Below are positions 22,054-33,549 of a DNA stretch of 64,000 bases, piece after piece. Within the stretch, counting starts at the first letter, position 1. Each line of letters begins with the position of its first letter. Position numbers and translations under genes: made by a program. Below the pieces are notes generated by a model. It saw nothing but the letters and a program-made list of their open reading frames with translations, did no database searches and was not told where the DNA came from. Origin of the DNA: Odontocerum albicorne (Eukaryota > Arthropoda > Insecta > Trichoptera > Odontoceridae); assembly GCA_949825065.1 (NCBI GenBank), contig OX463848.1, positions 38,671,380 through 38,735,379 of the forward strand, written 5' to 3'.

Positions 22054-22330
22054 CGTGAGAAGTTCGGCATGGTGAGCATATTTTGGGTAATCGCCCTTTG
22101 TTCTGTACCATAGTTGTCAAGGGTAGTCCAGTTGCGTTACTCACTTGGTCAGTCCAACGCATTGGATTCTTCCTCATGTGTGTTGTCCTTCTACACCTCC
22201 AGTAACCACAAACCTCTACAAACTGTCTCCTTGGTCACGAGTAATGTGCCCAAAGAATCGAAGAACTCACCGAAGGCATATTGTCGACAATAAGTCGGTG
22301 ATTCTCAATGGAGGCGTCCAGCTCATTAGA
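22050..22330 (-). mobile_element. RTE-like LINE C-terminal remnant
   Basis: Broken - strand frames read 'RFFGHITRDQGDSL' and 'VVTGGVEGQHT' followed by the 'RWTDQ'-type block. These are typical of the last part of RTE-like ORF2. Several frame breaks are present. Confidence 0.5.
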
Positions 22331-22470
22331 AAAATGTTAAAAGGTCTTAAGTGAAAACCTGACAAGAATCCTTTTTTAAAACGTCTGCGTTCCAACAGCA
22401 ATCAAACTACGCCTCCCGGGATGGAAGACAGGTATCTTACCAACCAAACCACAAAGACAACAATAATAAT
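22330..22470 (-). repeat. SINE1 head and linker
   Basis: On the - strand, 'TTTGGTTGGTAAGATACCTG' (A-box region), a degenerate B box, then 'TTTTAAAAAAGGATTCTTGT'. Confidence 0.5.
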
Positions 22471-22514
22471 AATAATTAATGGGCAATGTATATAACATCG
22501 TTTAGAGAGCAGAC

Positions 22515-22745
22515 TCTTTTCAAGGCCTCTTATCTATGTCTCCCAGCCCAGGGATAGCGGGTTCGATTCCTGATGGAACCCAAATAAAAAAAAAACAGTT
22601 TTCCTCATGGAAATCCATTCCAACAATATGATTATATAGAATATAACCTTGTGGGCAATCTATGGTATGCCCGCCAGGTTATATTGTAAACAGCGTTATA
22701 CAATGATAAAATACAATATTATTCAAATATCAGAATAAGTAATTC
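22515..22745 (+). repeat. SINE1, + strand copy
   Basis: The B box 'GCGGGTTCGATTCCTGATGG' is followed by an A-rich linker, 'GCCCGCCAGGTTATATTGTA' and the tail 'GATAAAATACAATATTATT'. Confidence 0.55.
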
Positions 22746-23059
22746 GGGCATAATAATGAATCTAGCCGAAAGAAAATATTTTTTTGGCCCCAGCAATGGA
22801 ACCTTCTAGTTTAGAGTCGCTGGAGTAGGCACGGAGCTCACGGTTCATCATTGCACGTGTTGGTAACACTACGACATATGAAAAGGCAACAACAAGCTAT
22901 AGGAAAAAAATAATGGGGCACTAAAACATATATTATCAAACCAGACAGTGTCAAAATCAGCTAAGTTGATAGTCCATAACAGTATTCTAAAACTAACTTT
23001 GATGTTTTCATGAGAAAATACTGAAAGGAGTTTAATAAATCCTGTAGAAATGCATGCAC

Positions 23060-23235
23060 TGAAGCAGAATACATAGGGTAATAATATATAACGGAATACG
23101 GAATACATAGGGTAATAATATATAACGAAATACAGAGGGTGATAATATATAACGGAATGCAGAGGGTGATAACATATAACAGAATACGGAATACATAGGA
23201 TGATAATATATAACGGAATACGGAATGAAGTGATA
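23060..23235. repeat. Minisatellite, about 28-34-bp unit
   Basis: 'GAATACATAGGGTAATAATA' plus 'TATAACG' is repeated five to six times with small indels. Confidence 0.8.
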
Positions 23236-23354
23236 AGGGGGTAATGTACCATGTTAAGTTAAAATTGGTGTATTAAGTAAGTTTAAGAAGTGCACTCCGA
23301 GTTAGTTTAGGCATATAGAACAAATTAATAAAGAAAGTATAACAAACCAAATAT

Positions 23355-23560
23355 ATATGCAGTGTTCATGTGAGTGGAAGACGTGGTATAGGGAGGCCAA
23401 GGAAAATGTGATTGGATCAAGTGAATTATATTTTGAAAGAAGTGAATGTAAAAGTCGAATAAATCGTAGTTGTGTGACAAATATGTGGATCTATATAGAA
23501 GAGGTGAAAGATGGGTGTCGCGACATGAAAGGCTGGTGCTCTCTTCTCTCTGCCTTCCCT
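23355..23560 (+). mobile_element. RTE tail fragment
   Basis: Encodes broken 'MWIYIEEVKDGCRDMKGWC' then 'LLSAFPTEK', the RTE tail signature, preceded by 'GTGAGTGGAAGACGTGGTAT'. Confidence 0.6.
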
Positions 23561-23636
23561 ACAGAAAAACATGTTTGTGTGTGAAACCAAAAAAACAAGC
23601 GTGTTACCAATTAGGTCATAGAGGTTGTCGTATGTA

Positions 23637-24170
23637 TTAGGTGTTAACATAAGTTGTGTCCCTTTTTCTTTCAATTTAAAAATGAGCACCAAAAATAAAA
23701 CAAAATGGTAAAGGTTATACGTCATTCGAAAGAAAATTTTCTGCTCTATGTCATGAATAATATGGTTTAAGCGGTCCTCATCGAAATCCACTGGTCGTTC
23801 GGAACGCTCCATGTCTTTCAGGTCGAAATTACCGTCTTTGAAACGCAAAAACCATGGATGAGCTGTTCTTTAATTCATAGCATCTTCACCGTACACTTCG
23901 CAAATATCGCGAGTAGATTTGGCAGCTTTATTCCCTCGATTGAACGCGAACATAAGGAGGTGTCGAAAATGCTCACTTTCGTCCACTTGACATTCCATTT
24001 TGAAGGCTTGTAAACAAGTAAAATAATATATGTAACGTAAAAACAAACACAATATCTTGTAGAGCAGAAAATTTTCTTTCGAATGACGTATAACTTCTAC
24101 CGTTTTGTTTTACTTTTGGTGCTCATTTTTAAATTGAAAAAAAAAGGACACAACTTATGTTAACACCCAA
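23637..24170. mobile_element. Fold-back mariner: short left arm, long inverted right arm
   Basis: Ends are TTAGGTGTTAACATAAGTTG and the inverted TTGGGTGTTAACATAAGTTG, flanked by TA (23635-23636 and 24171-24172). The left arm is about 110 bp of 5' region. The right arm holds the 5' region and about 95 codons of transposase on the - strand (start codon 23998-23996). The catalytic domain is missing. Confidence 0.8.
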
Positions 24171-24172
24171 TA

Positions 24173-25125
24173 CGTGAATATTACATATACGTATATAATT
24201 GTAAAAAGCTGTGTGCTTAATTAAAACAGCGCTGAAGTTCGTGATAGAATTTTTAGTATCCACCTCAAAACCTGCAAAATTTATGGAGATCTTATTTTGT
24301 ATGATTAAAGTAATATTGACATTTGAAATCGGTATGTAACTGGCGTGACCTGAAGCCCATTAAATATAATAGAGTGTATTCAAAACAGCATTAAGTTGGA
24401 GCCATCAGCAGTGCGTGCAGGTCTTAAGTCAGCCCACATCTAACATAGCACGAGGTGGATAAATATTATAGAATCACCAGGTTCGTGAATCATTAATAAT
24501 TACACAAGTATGTATTGTTCACGTGCAGAATAAGTCTAAAGCTGTAACAAGGCAAACAACAAACATCAGCATACTGAGGGATCCGGCAAGTATTTTACTT
24601 TTTAATATCTCCGATAGGTGTCATTAGTACAAAGTTAACTTCATTCCAAACGTGCTGAATGTATATTATTATGAAATGTAATACCAATAGACTCAAAAGA
24701 AGGGTGTGAGTTGCAAAAGTTATATTCCTATTTGCAAAGATTCTGAAAGACATTTCAGACTGTTTTCGATACAATTAACAGTTTAAAAATGGAAAAATTG
24801 TAAAATAACTTTAAAAAGAAAAAAGTCATTGCTCAAATTATGAAGTTATAAGCATTTCAAATGTATGACAATTAATTTATTCCAGAAATAAAAATTAATA
24901 ATATACTGTCCGGAAAGTAGTTTCGTATTTCTCGGATACATGCCGTTAGGTTAAAATTGTATGTGCTTACTTCATTCCAAACATGCTGAATGTATATTGT
25001 TATAAAAGGTAATCACAGTCTCGATTATTTTTCGTTATGTTTTTCTATCTATAAAGAATTGATTATTTCTCTACCAGAGACAAACTTCAACGAAAATAAA
25101 ATTTATTTTTCACTATCATTACTAA
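24173..25125. other. No gene recognised
   Basis: A 45-bp block 'CTTCATTCCAAACRTGCTGA' occurs at about 24643 and 24970, the only structure noted. Confidence 0.35.
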
Positions 25126-25129
25126 CAAA

Positions 25130-25330
25130 TAAACTGGGCTAGTGGAATGATGTTTGTCTGGAAACCCGAAGTTTCGGGTTCATTTCTAGATTGTGATTCA
25201 ATGAAATTAACAAGGCGTTTTTGTTTCACATCCAGGCATTTTTATTAGTCTGGTAGTATTTTCTCAGATATTGAAAGAGTTACAAGTGATTTTGAACGGC
25301 GTGTAGCGATAGAAAACAACGTAAATGGGG
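25130..25330 (+). repeat. SINE1-like, degenerate
   Basis: 'GGGCTAGTGGAATGATGTTT' and 'AAGTTTCGGGTTCATTTCTA' sit at A- and B-box positions. The tail is not clear. Confidence 0.4.
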
Positions 25331-25572
25331 CACTAAAACAAATATACTTGAACCAGATATTCTCAAAATCTTTTTAGATGGCAGTTCGCGACAATATTTT
25401 AGAACCAAGGGCCTATTTGCAGGTGACAACCTCTAGCGACCAAAAAAAAAAAAAAAAGTTACATGATCTCAAAAATTATTATTAATTTCTACAAATTTCA
25501 AGAATAGCATAAATAAAAACAATAAAAGTGAGATATCATCAATCGATGGACGAAGGAAGGGATGGTGTAGAG

Positions 25573-26051
25573 CAGGGGCCTCCAAACTTTTAAGCCTAAG
25601 GGCCACACTGACTCCTCCACTAAGTCCCAAGGGCCAAGATCTAGCGAACTCATCATACCAACATACTGTAGTTTTGAATTATGCGCAAATTTTCGTATTG
25701 GGACTAGCTGGCGAGTGAGATATCTACTCGTATGGCGCAGGGTGCGAGGGTGGACTCCGCTCCGTTCGCAATTTCGGTTGGTACTTACGGGCAAGTGTCA
25801 AGGACATTTCATTGCAGCAGAGATAGCCGATGCGCGAAAAGCGAAATATAGTGCGACTAGTGTGTTTTGTGACTTAAATAAAAACATCTGATTATTATTT
25901 TGTATAATTTACTTACATTGTAAATTTTACAATGTAATCAAAATAAACTATGACGGGCCGGATACCGGGCATATCCGGCCCTCTACCTCGGGCCGGATTG
26001 GATGTGCTCGCGGGCCGGTGTTGGCCCGCGGGCCGTAGTTTGGGACCCCTT
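25573..26051. mobile_element. Non-autonomous hAT element
   Basis: It begins CAGGGGCCTCCAAACTTTTA and ends with the inverted AGTTTGGGACCCCTT. An exact 8-bp duplication GTGTAGAG flanks it (25565-25572 and 26052-26059). The GC-rich terminal regions contain 'GGGCCGGA'-type repeats. The length is 479 bp. The - strand frame at 25498-25794 is incidental. Confidence 0.9.
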
Positions 26052-26059
26052 GTGTAGAG

Positions 26060-26555
26060 GAAAGGCAAATCGGGAATGTAACAATTACGAGTAACATTGC
26101 TGATTCGTAACCAAGAGTTAAATCGCTTTTTGAAACACGCAAATGCCGGAGCGAGTCTAACATTAGTTAATAACTGGTTCCAGAGTCTACTGAATGAACA
26201 GTAAATTACGACTTAAAAAAGAAAAACGGTGAACTATGAAAGCTAATAAACAATTTATGCAGCGTAGAACAAGTCCAGAATCGGAAAGATATTAAATATT
26301 TTTGGTGAGATAAGAGGGAGTGGTGAGACAGTTAATAATATTATACAACAATAACAATACGGAAACTTTTGCAAATTCTATCAATTTGGTTCTTTCTAAT
26401 ATAAGTGAAATGGTCACACTTTTAATGCATTTGTTAAAAAAAATATTAAATTAAGTAATTATGAATCAATGTGAACTTAGGCAGAAGTATTGAGTAAGAT
26501 GAAGACGATCATTCTGAAATGGTCAAGACACGTTAAATACATGAATTAAGAAAGA
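26060..26555. other. No gene recognised
   Basis: AT-rich, with no recognised element. Confidence 0.35.
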
Positions 26556-26559
26556 CTTT

Positions 26560-26770
26560 AATAACAAATAAACGGTGCAAATGCGAGTAGAAGAAAATAA
26601 GGAAGAATGGTTCAATCAGGTGATTAATATTTTAAAAGAAAGAAATTTAAAGTCAGAGAAATTGTAGAAGCTATATGAGAAGATGTATGCTGTAGGAGAA
26701 GTGAAATATGAGAAAGCCTAGCGATATCTCCTCTATGCCTACCCCGACAGAAGAATGGCTTAATATTATG
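26560..26770 (+). mobile_element. RTE tail fragment
   Basis: 'AACAAATAAACGGTGCAAAT' and 'TATCTCCTCTATGCCTACCC' match the ends of the common RTE tail. Confidence 0.5.
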
Positions 26771-26774
26771 TATG

Positions 26775-27740
26775 TATATTCAATATATTTGCCAACAAGT
26801 AAAAGTCTAAGTTAATCTAGACCAAAATTTCTTATGAGTACAAATGTAACTAATGTATTATTAAAAAAATATATTAAAATGTCTAGTTATTAAAGTTTTC
26901 CTAACCTCGTCACTAGAAGAGTTCCAAGAAGAAAGAATATGGATGGATGGACGTTGCATTCACAATCTTCCGTAGTTTCAGTCTGAGTTTCCATCGTAGA
27001 AAGCAATTTTTCAGCTTCTGGCTCGAAAGGAATAATTCATTTTGTGTTTTGACTTAGAAAAACTACTTTTACACGACTCGTCCCAAGTGCATTCGATATT
27101 TACCATTTTAATTTCAACTTTGACATATCAATAAAAATCATTTACATTACAAGTTTCACATATATTTTAAGGAAATCGTCAAGAAAAAATAACAATACTT
27201 ATATCCGCTTTGTTATAATTATTCCAATACGATTCGTTAATGAATTACAAATAGTGCAATTTTTTTATTTATTCAATCAAATGTTTCACATCTCTATAAA
27301 TTTGGACGGGTAAGTACGTACAATTCTCATTGGACGTGTATCGTGTCACTTTTATTTTCACTTTTTAGCCTTAAAATGTCAATGAAACGTTCGATTTTCA
27401 AAAAAAAAATCTAACCAAAAACAATCGTTCAGCAACGAAATTGACTGGCACGGGTGAGTTTGTAACTCGATCTGACAGATAGAGGTTAATTTTCCCAACG
27501 AACAGCAATAGGGTAGGAAAAGGAAAAACACAGCCGGAACGCATGCGCGCGATATGACGTAAAATGAATTAAGACATTTATTTCAGGGAAGCCAGATTTC
27601 ACCATCATGAAAGTTTTATTACTAAAAAGATTATGCTCATTATAGAAAGTAAATTAAGAAATTATTATCTTCGTCGATTTATTATCAATGACTTGAGATG
27701 CAGATATATTTAATACTTAATTTAAATTGAATGATTACGT
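26775..27740. other. No gene recognised
   Basis: No frame longer than 60 codons was noted, and no repeat match. Confidence 0.4.
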
Positions 27741-27744
27741 AATA

Positions 27745-27950
27745 ATAAATTCATACCACCCCGCCATGTCCCTTGTAGGTAGATAAAGAGGATAGATTCC
27801 CACACCTATATATCCATGCACACAGCTCGTTCACATTCATAATTGCTCTCCTATTTCTCATACTTCTTATATTTGCGTCGGTTAAAATTTCTCGAACTAT
27901 CTCCTTCCACTCTTTCCTAAGCCACCTCTTCCTCGCTCTCCACTTATTTT
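27745..27950 (-). mobile_element. RTE-like tail fragment, divergent
   Basis: On the + strand it begins 'CATACCACCCCGCCATGTCC' and has the same block order as other inverted RTE tails, with considerable divergence. Confidence 0.35.
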
Positions 27951-27954
27951 AGAA

Positions 27955-30190
27955 ATGAATATTTGTTTTGTAAGCCTTTGGCAACTCATTTTTTCAGTGA
28001 GGCCAAATAATTTGAAGATTCCTGTCTTAATTCTGCTTATAACAAAAAGTTGTGGTTTATTCGATCAGGGGAAAAAAATATTCTATTACTTTTGATTGAA
28101 TACTAAGAAATATTTTATGTAATAATTTTCTTAATATTTCACCAAAACTTTAATCCAGTATAATAACTGTTTGAATACATAATGATAAAATTAAAAATAA
28201 TGAATAAACGACCAGTATCTGAAGGGTTTTTTCGCAAAAATCAGCAAGATTTCTTTATAAATTGATGATAGTCAAGGAATAATTAGCTTTATAAATTCAA
28301 ATACATTTAAGTTCTGGTCTCAAATTAACTAAGGAGAATAACCAGTGCATCAGTTACTGATAATGTATCAATAATCTATCAGACCGTCATGTGAATCGAC
28401 AAGGATGAAGGCATCCCTATGCTCCGCGGAGTATATCTGATAATTATGCAAATAATGATTTGCCAAACTATAAGTTTTACAGCAATAGCTTTTTGAATAA
28501 AGTTCGGACCTAGAGTTTTATGAAATGGTATGGAAAATATAACTTCTAACCCTTTTAGTAACTATAATTCTTGATAAACCGTGAAAAAAGTCATCCCGAG
28601 TGTAATGAACATTGGATGCATTTAATGAATCAAGTCGAAATCTAGAATCTATTTGAAACTTGGTAACGATAATCTCAGATTTGTAGCTCTACGAGCACTT
28701 AAAAGGTTCCAAGTATGTAAATTAATCCAAAAATTATTTCGTTTCAAACCGTGGTTTAGATTAAACAGAAATGTGTGGCTTGAGTATTTGCAACTGTAGT
28801 TGCTAATCAACTTTACAAAGTGAGCATTTTTCCGAACCCAGTTTGCGAGTGTGATCTAGATGATCAGACTATCAACCGTGTTTTCATGGGATCTTCATTG
28901 CTTTAGTCTTTTTGAATTCGTCAATACTGTCATTATTCCTCATCTAATGAGTTTCAATACCTTTCTTACAGTTAATCATAATCTACTAAAGAAACTTAAA
29001 TCAATTGAAACTTAAATAAATTCTTAACTTTTTACACAAACTATCGTGTTATGGGCGGAATTCTACCAAATGAATTATTTTTAATAAATTTATATTTTTA
29101 ATGTAGTCCCTATATGTATACAATGTGGAAGGTATAATTATCATTATTTCATGTATCAATGCATTAATGTTTATTTCTAAGTGTTAAAATTAAAATGTTA
29201 TTATATTTATTTATGGCTGTATAATAATGAAATATACTCTTGATGGTTCAAGGGCAAAAAAAGAAGAAGATAAAAATATATTATCATTTTAAAATGCATT
29301 TTGAGTTTGAAAAAATAATTAATTTTGAATTTAAAATTCCCGCCACATATATTTTTGTATAGTGCCATCTAGTATCGAATGTGTATAACTTTCTATAACA
29401 GATACATTAATAAATTTATTTAAAAGTAGCGCAGCTCACAGTAACAAGATTCAAGCATTTTCAAACGTACATAGAAATATTGTAGAAATATTTTGACACT
29501 TTTATAAGATGGGAAAATTTAATAACTAAAAATTTACTTACATTTCTGTGTCTATATTTTCTAGTTCTCGACCGTCGCGTTGTGGCAAATTGGTAGCATA
29601 TTTGCAAACCTCTTTTCGTTGAATTATCAAATATCGTGGGGATACGTTTTATATTTCGTATTTATAGTTCTTAATCATTTATTTATAATAATCATCCCAC
29701 GATAGGTTTTTTTTAACAAAGGTAAGAATATATATCAACATTTTAAATAAGAGTTTATCAGTGTAACACGTTGAGTGACATTTGGCGCCGGTTTACCGTT
29801 TTTTTACAAACAAATTGCTAAATAGCGTCAGACAGTATGTAATATTTTGATTTATATTTTTCATGATAAAAGTAACGCAAATTGTTATCCAGTAAGAATG
29901 TCGTATTTATCAGTAAAATTATTCCGTTTTTAATGTATTCGTTTGAAACATTTTTTAGGTTATCTTCACCTCTTTCTACCTACATGTCGACGAATTGAAA
30001 ATTGTATTGTCAAAAGTTTTTGTTCAAAAAGTAATTCTTGTTTTTTTTTTGTCTTATTATAATCTATTGCATTTTAACGACATCAAATATTTGTGAGTGA
30101 ATTGTTTTGGTCTCAAAAAATAACGTATTTTCAGACAAGATCTGTATCCATAAAAAATCGTCAAAAATGTCGAATGTAAAAAAAGTTTTA
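27955..30190. other. 2.2 kb AT-rich desert
   Basis: No coding frame of note, no RNA gene, no inverted repeat and no match to repeats elsewhere in the window was seen. Confidence 0.45.
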
Positions 30191-30194
30191 TGTA

Positions 30195-30674
30195 TTAGGT
30201 GTTAACATAAGTTGTGTCCGTTTTTTTTTCAAATTTAAAAATGAGCACCAAAAGTAAAACAAAATGGTAAAGGTTATACGTTATTCGAAAGAAAATTCTG
30301 CTCTACAAAATATTGTGTTTGCTTTTACGTTACATATATTATTTTATTTGATTACAAGCCTTCAAAATGGAATGTCAAGTAGACGAAAGTGAGCATTTTC
30401 GACACCTCCTTCTGTTCGCGTTCAATCGAGGGAATACAGCTGACAAAGCTGCTTGCGATATTTGCGAAGTATACAGTGAAGATGCTATGAATGAAAAGAC
30501 AGCTCGTCGATGGTTTTTGCGTTTCAAAGACGGTAATTTCGACCTGAAAGACATGGAGCGTTCCGAACGACCAGTTGACTTCGATGAGGACCGCTTAAAC
30601 CATATTATTAATGAAGATCCCCTTCAAACCACCGTAGAATTGGCTGAACAGATGAATTGTAGTCACATGACTGT
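30195..30674 (+). mobile_element. Mariner 5' half, truncated
   Basis: It starts TTAGGTGTTAACATAAGTTG after TA at 30193-30194. It contains the 5' region and the intact N-terminal frame, then breaks off after 'EQMNCSHMTV' with unrelated sequence. There is no right terminal repeat. Confidence 0.8.
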
Positions 30675-30771
30675 ATACTTTAATCTTTCATTATTCACCC
30701 ATATATCATATTTACTTTTCCTTTCACACGTTTCTATCACCATTACTTGGCATTTTTTATTTGAAATTTGA
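30367..30771 (+). pseudogene. Mariner transposase N-terminal domain
   Basis: This is the best-preserved N-terminus of the fold-back mariner family. From the ATG at 30367 the frame reads about 103 true transposase residues with both helix-turn-helix parts ('HLLLFAFNRGNTADKAACDI' and 'TTVELAEQMNCSHMTV'), linked by 'RRWFLRFKDGNFDLKDMERS'. From about 30675 the frame continues into non-element sequence to the stop at 30769-30771. No catalytic residues remain. A DNA-binding-only product could in principle bind the terminal repeats of its relatives; expression is not shown. Confidence 0.75.
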
Positions 30772-31059
30772 AAATTTAAAATTTGAAAAACAACTCTGCA
30801 TCTCTCATACAATTTACTAATCAAACTCTGCGATTCATCTTCCCTATTTGACATTTGTATGTCACCAAAGTTCCTTCAGACATGAATCTATATAAATATC
30901 GAACAACCAGGACGACAGGTTAATGAATATTTTGGGGGAAAATTGTTTATTACTAGAGTGTTTCAATGCTGAAAAGCATCTAAAGGTGTTGATATAAAAG
31001 AGTGAAAAGTGACAAATAAATTATATAGAAATGCTTGAGAATTGCGCTGAGAAGAATGT

Positions 31060-31350
31060 CTGGGATAACAATGTATGACAGAATATAAGTGATTAGTAAT
31101 AAATACAATCTTAAAGCTGATATATTGAGTAAGGTGAAGATGTGAGTAAAAGTAAGTGGAAGGTGTGATAGGGGAAAACCAAGTAAACTATGGTTAGATC
31201 AAATGAATGAATGATATTTTGAATGAAGAAAATGTAAGAAATAGGAGTTGTATGACAACATATATGAATGTGAAATATACTAAATATGTGTGTTGAGATA
31301 GGAAAGTCTGGTGCATCGTCCTCTCTGCTTATCCCTGCGTGATGATATGC
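31060..31350 (+). mobile_element. RTE tail fragment
   Basis: 'ATATTGAGTAAGGTGAAGAT', 'CTATGGTTAGATCAAATGAA' and 'GAAAGTCTGGTGCATCGTCC' are in the order of the 48.8 kb copy. Confidence 0.55.
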
Positions 31351-31734
31351 ATGTATAAACTTTTTGATGGGTGCTCAAAATGTCCATCGATTTTCTATTA
31401 CGAATCACTTGAATGGATTAAAAAACAAGTATGCTTGGAATGTCAACAGTATTGACAGAGTTTATAATGGTAAGGTATGACTATGTATGTGCCTGCTCAC
31501 ACCATTTTCCTATTTTTTAAGAAATTTAAATATATGCAATTTTTTAGAACTGCTGCGATTTTAAGCGAAGTCGAAGATTATTGCGAAGTTGTTCAGCAGT
31601 CAATATGTTGATCTAGTTTTTTTGTTGTTTCATAAAAATGTAAAGTATAAGGTTGCCAATAGCTTAAAAAAAATTGTTACCTGTTACAGAAAATAAAGTC
31701 ACAAAAATTATAAGAATAGTTCATTTGCTTACAT

Positions 31735-31915
31735 ACATACATACCATCACACCATTTCCCTGTCAGGGTATGCAGATACAACAGAGCACCAGACTTTCTT
31801 ATCTCGATACATATCCTTCACCTCTATGCATCCATATAAACATTCTCATACAACACCTGCAGTTTTTCTTGACTTTTTACGTTTCCTTTCAAAATATCAT
31901 TCGTGTGTAACAACC
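31735..31915 (-). mobile_element. RTE tail fragment
   Basis: On the + strand it reads 'CATACCATCACACCATTTCC' then 'CTGTCAGGGTATGCAGATAC', the inverse of the common tail. Confidence 0.55.
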
Positions 31916-31919
31916 ACTA

Positions 31920-32435
31920 TATACATGTTTTGATTCTGATGTCTTTCTTATGTGATTTATCGGACCAAACACCACATCTAGGGAAATTTTCTGTCTTTTT
32001 TTATGAACAGGAATATTTTTTTTGTCTCGTTCTCACACATTTGACACACGTATCTTCAATGCATTTGTACGAGTGATAGAGAATGTAACACTTTCACTAA
32101 TGCGTGGGGTCTCAACTGTTGTTTATGAATTCTTTCCCATTGGGAGAGTATATTTTTCTCACTCACACACATTTGGAGATGAGATTTCAATGTGAAACAA
32201 AGAATATCACAAATACGGACGAGTTTTGACAATATGTTCTTTTTTCTTCTTCTCTTCTTCTTAGAAGAAGAAGAAGATTCTTTTTTTTTACATTTTTATC
32301 GTAAATAATTTGTTTAAGCAATAAACCATAGCATAATTAATTTTCCATCCTTCGATTTATGATAACACCAAGTAAAGAATAAATTTATTGAGTATTTACC
32401 AAGTTATCGGTAAAGTAGGTTGATTTGGGCCCTTT
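31920..32435. other. No gene recognised; one AAG/CTT palindromic patch
   Basis: Bases 32240-32275 read as CTTCTT repeats followed by AAGAAG repeats, a microsatellite hairpin. No other signal was noted. Confidence 0.4.
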
Positions 32436-32439
32436 CTGT

Positions 32440-33510
32440 ACCCCCTTTCGGCAAGGCTGGGTTGATCTCTATTGTATCTTTCGAATCTGTGTCTGAGAAA
32501 TGCTCCTTCGAAGGAGATTTCATCTTCATTGAATGAATTGATTGTTCCGAATCAATTCAATAGAGCGGGGTATTACGAGCTTTTGCCGTTGATACTGTGG
32601 CATGGAATGGTCTGCCTCTATGTTAAGTGTAAGAGATGTGAGTGGCACAACTTTAAGAAGCACTTGATGACAACCCTTTTAGGAGGTTTTATCAAAATTT
32701 ATGAACACTACACCCAAAGCCTAAGGTGTTATTATCATATATCAGAAGATCTATAAAGGTTAGTTTATAGATTGTCTTCTCTTGATAGATTCTTTTGCAT
32801 TTTGCTTACCAAATATGTTTTTCTAAACATATGGAGACATCTTGAAGTTCCTATACTCAAGAAAATGTAGCATGGTCCCTGTGACGTTTGAAATGCCATG
32901 TCTCAAAGGGATGGGGTAAAATCGTTTGTTTTTACAAATCGAATAGTTTTTTTATAAATCGAAAAATTGTTTTTCTCTAAACTGACGTTTTAATTCCTAA
33001 TTTTCATTATACTGACTTTCTAATGTATTGTATGATTTGTATCAATCTATAAATAAGCCAAGATCCACTATGAATTAATACTAATTACGAACATTTAATT
33101 TTATGTATAAAAAAAATCGAAAATCCAATTATCGTGTACCCCATCCCTAGCCAATGCAGACTAACATAGTGACTTTTGACGAACGTCGCCCAATATTATT
33201 TGATTTTAACAAACTGACGTATTTTTCCTAATTTGTAATAAGATGTATTAATTTGTCATTATTGTTAGTTTTATGTAATGTATTTACCTAAATAACTAGC
33301 TATTTATTAGAATCGAGGCTTATATTAAAATTGATGAAATAATTAAAATTACTGAACGTCGTTAATAACTAGCCACACCTTCCTATCCTTACACTCAATT
33401 TACATATTTATTTTGTAATATTTTTAATCTTTCAATAATAGTGGATTCGAATCCTGAGTTACAACTCTCTTGAGGAAACTACGCTATATAGATTGTCCTT
33501 TTATTTTTAT
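32440..33510 (+). mobile_element. Jockey/CR1-like LINE 3' end, split by a MITE
   Basis: Bases 32472-32756 keep an open 94-codon frame resembling the C-terminus of LINE ORF2 ('LWHGMVCLYVKCKRCEWHN' and 'FKKHLMTTLL'). The 3' part continues to about 32870, is interrupted by the MITE at 32884-33367, and resumes to about 33510, within 35 bp of the NASP acceptor. The 3.1-3.6 kb copy shows the uninterrupted order. Confidence 0.55.
32884..33367 (-). mobile_element. MITE C, inverted copy
   Basis: It is the reverse complement of 11640-12150, including the nested GGGATGGGGTA...TACCCCATCCC unit (32918-33157). The outer terminal repeats are eroded. Confidence 0.6.
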
Positions 33511-33549
33511 TATAAATATCAAAATCTGACTTGTTTATTTCAGTAAAAA

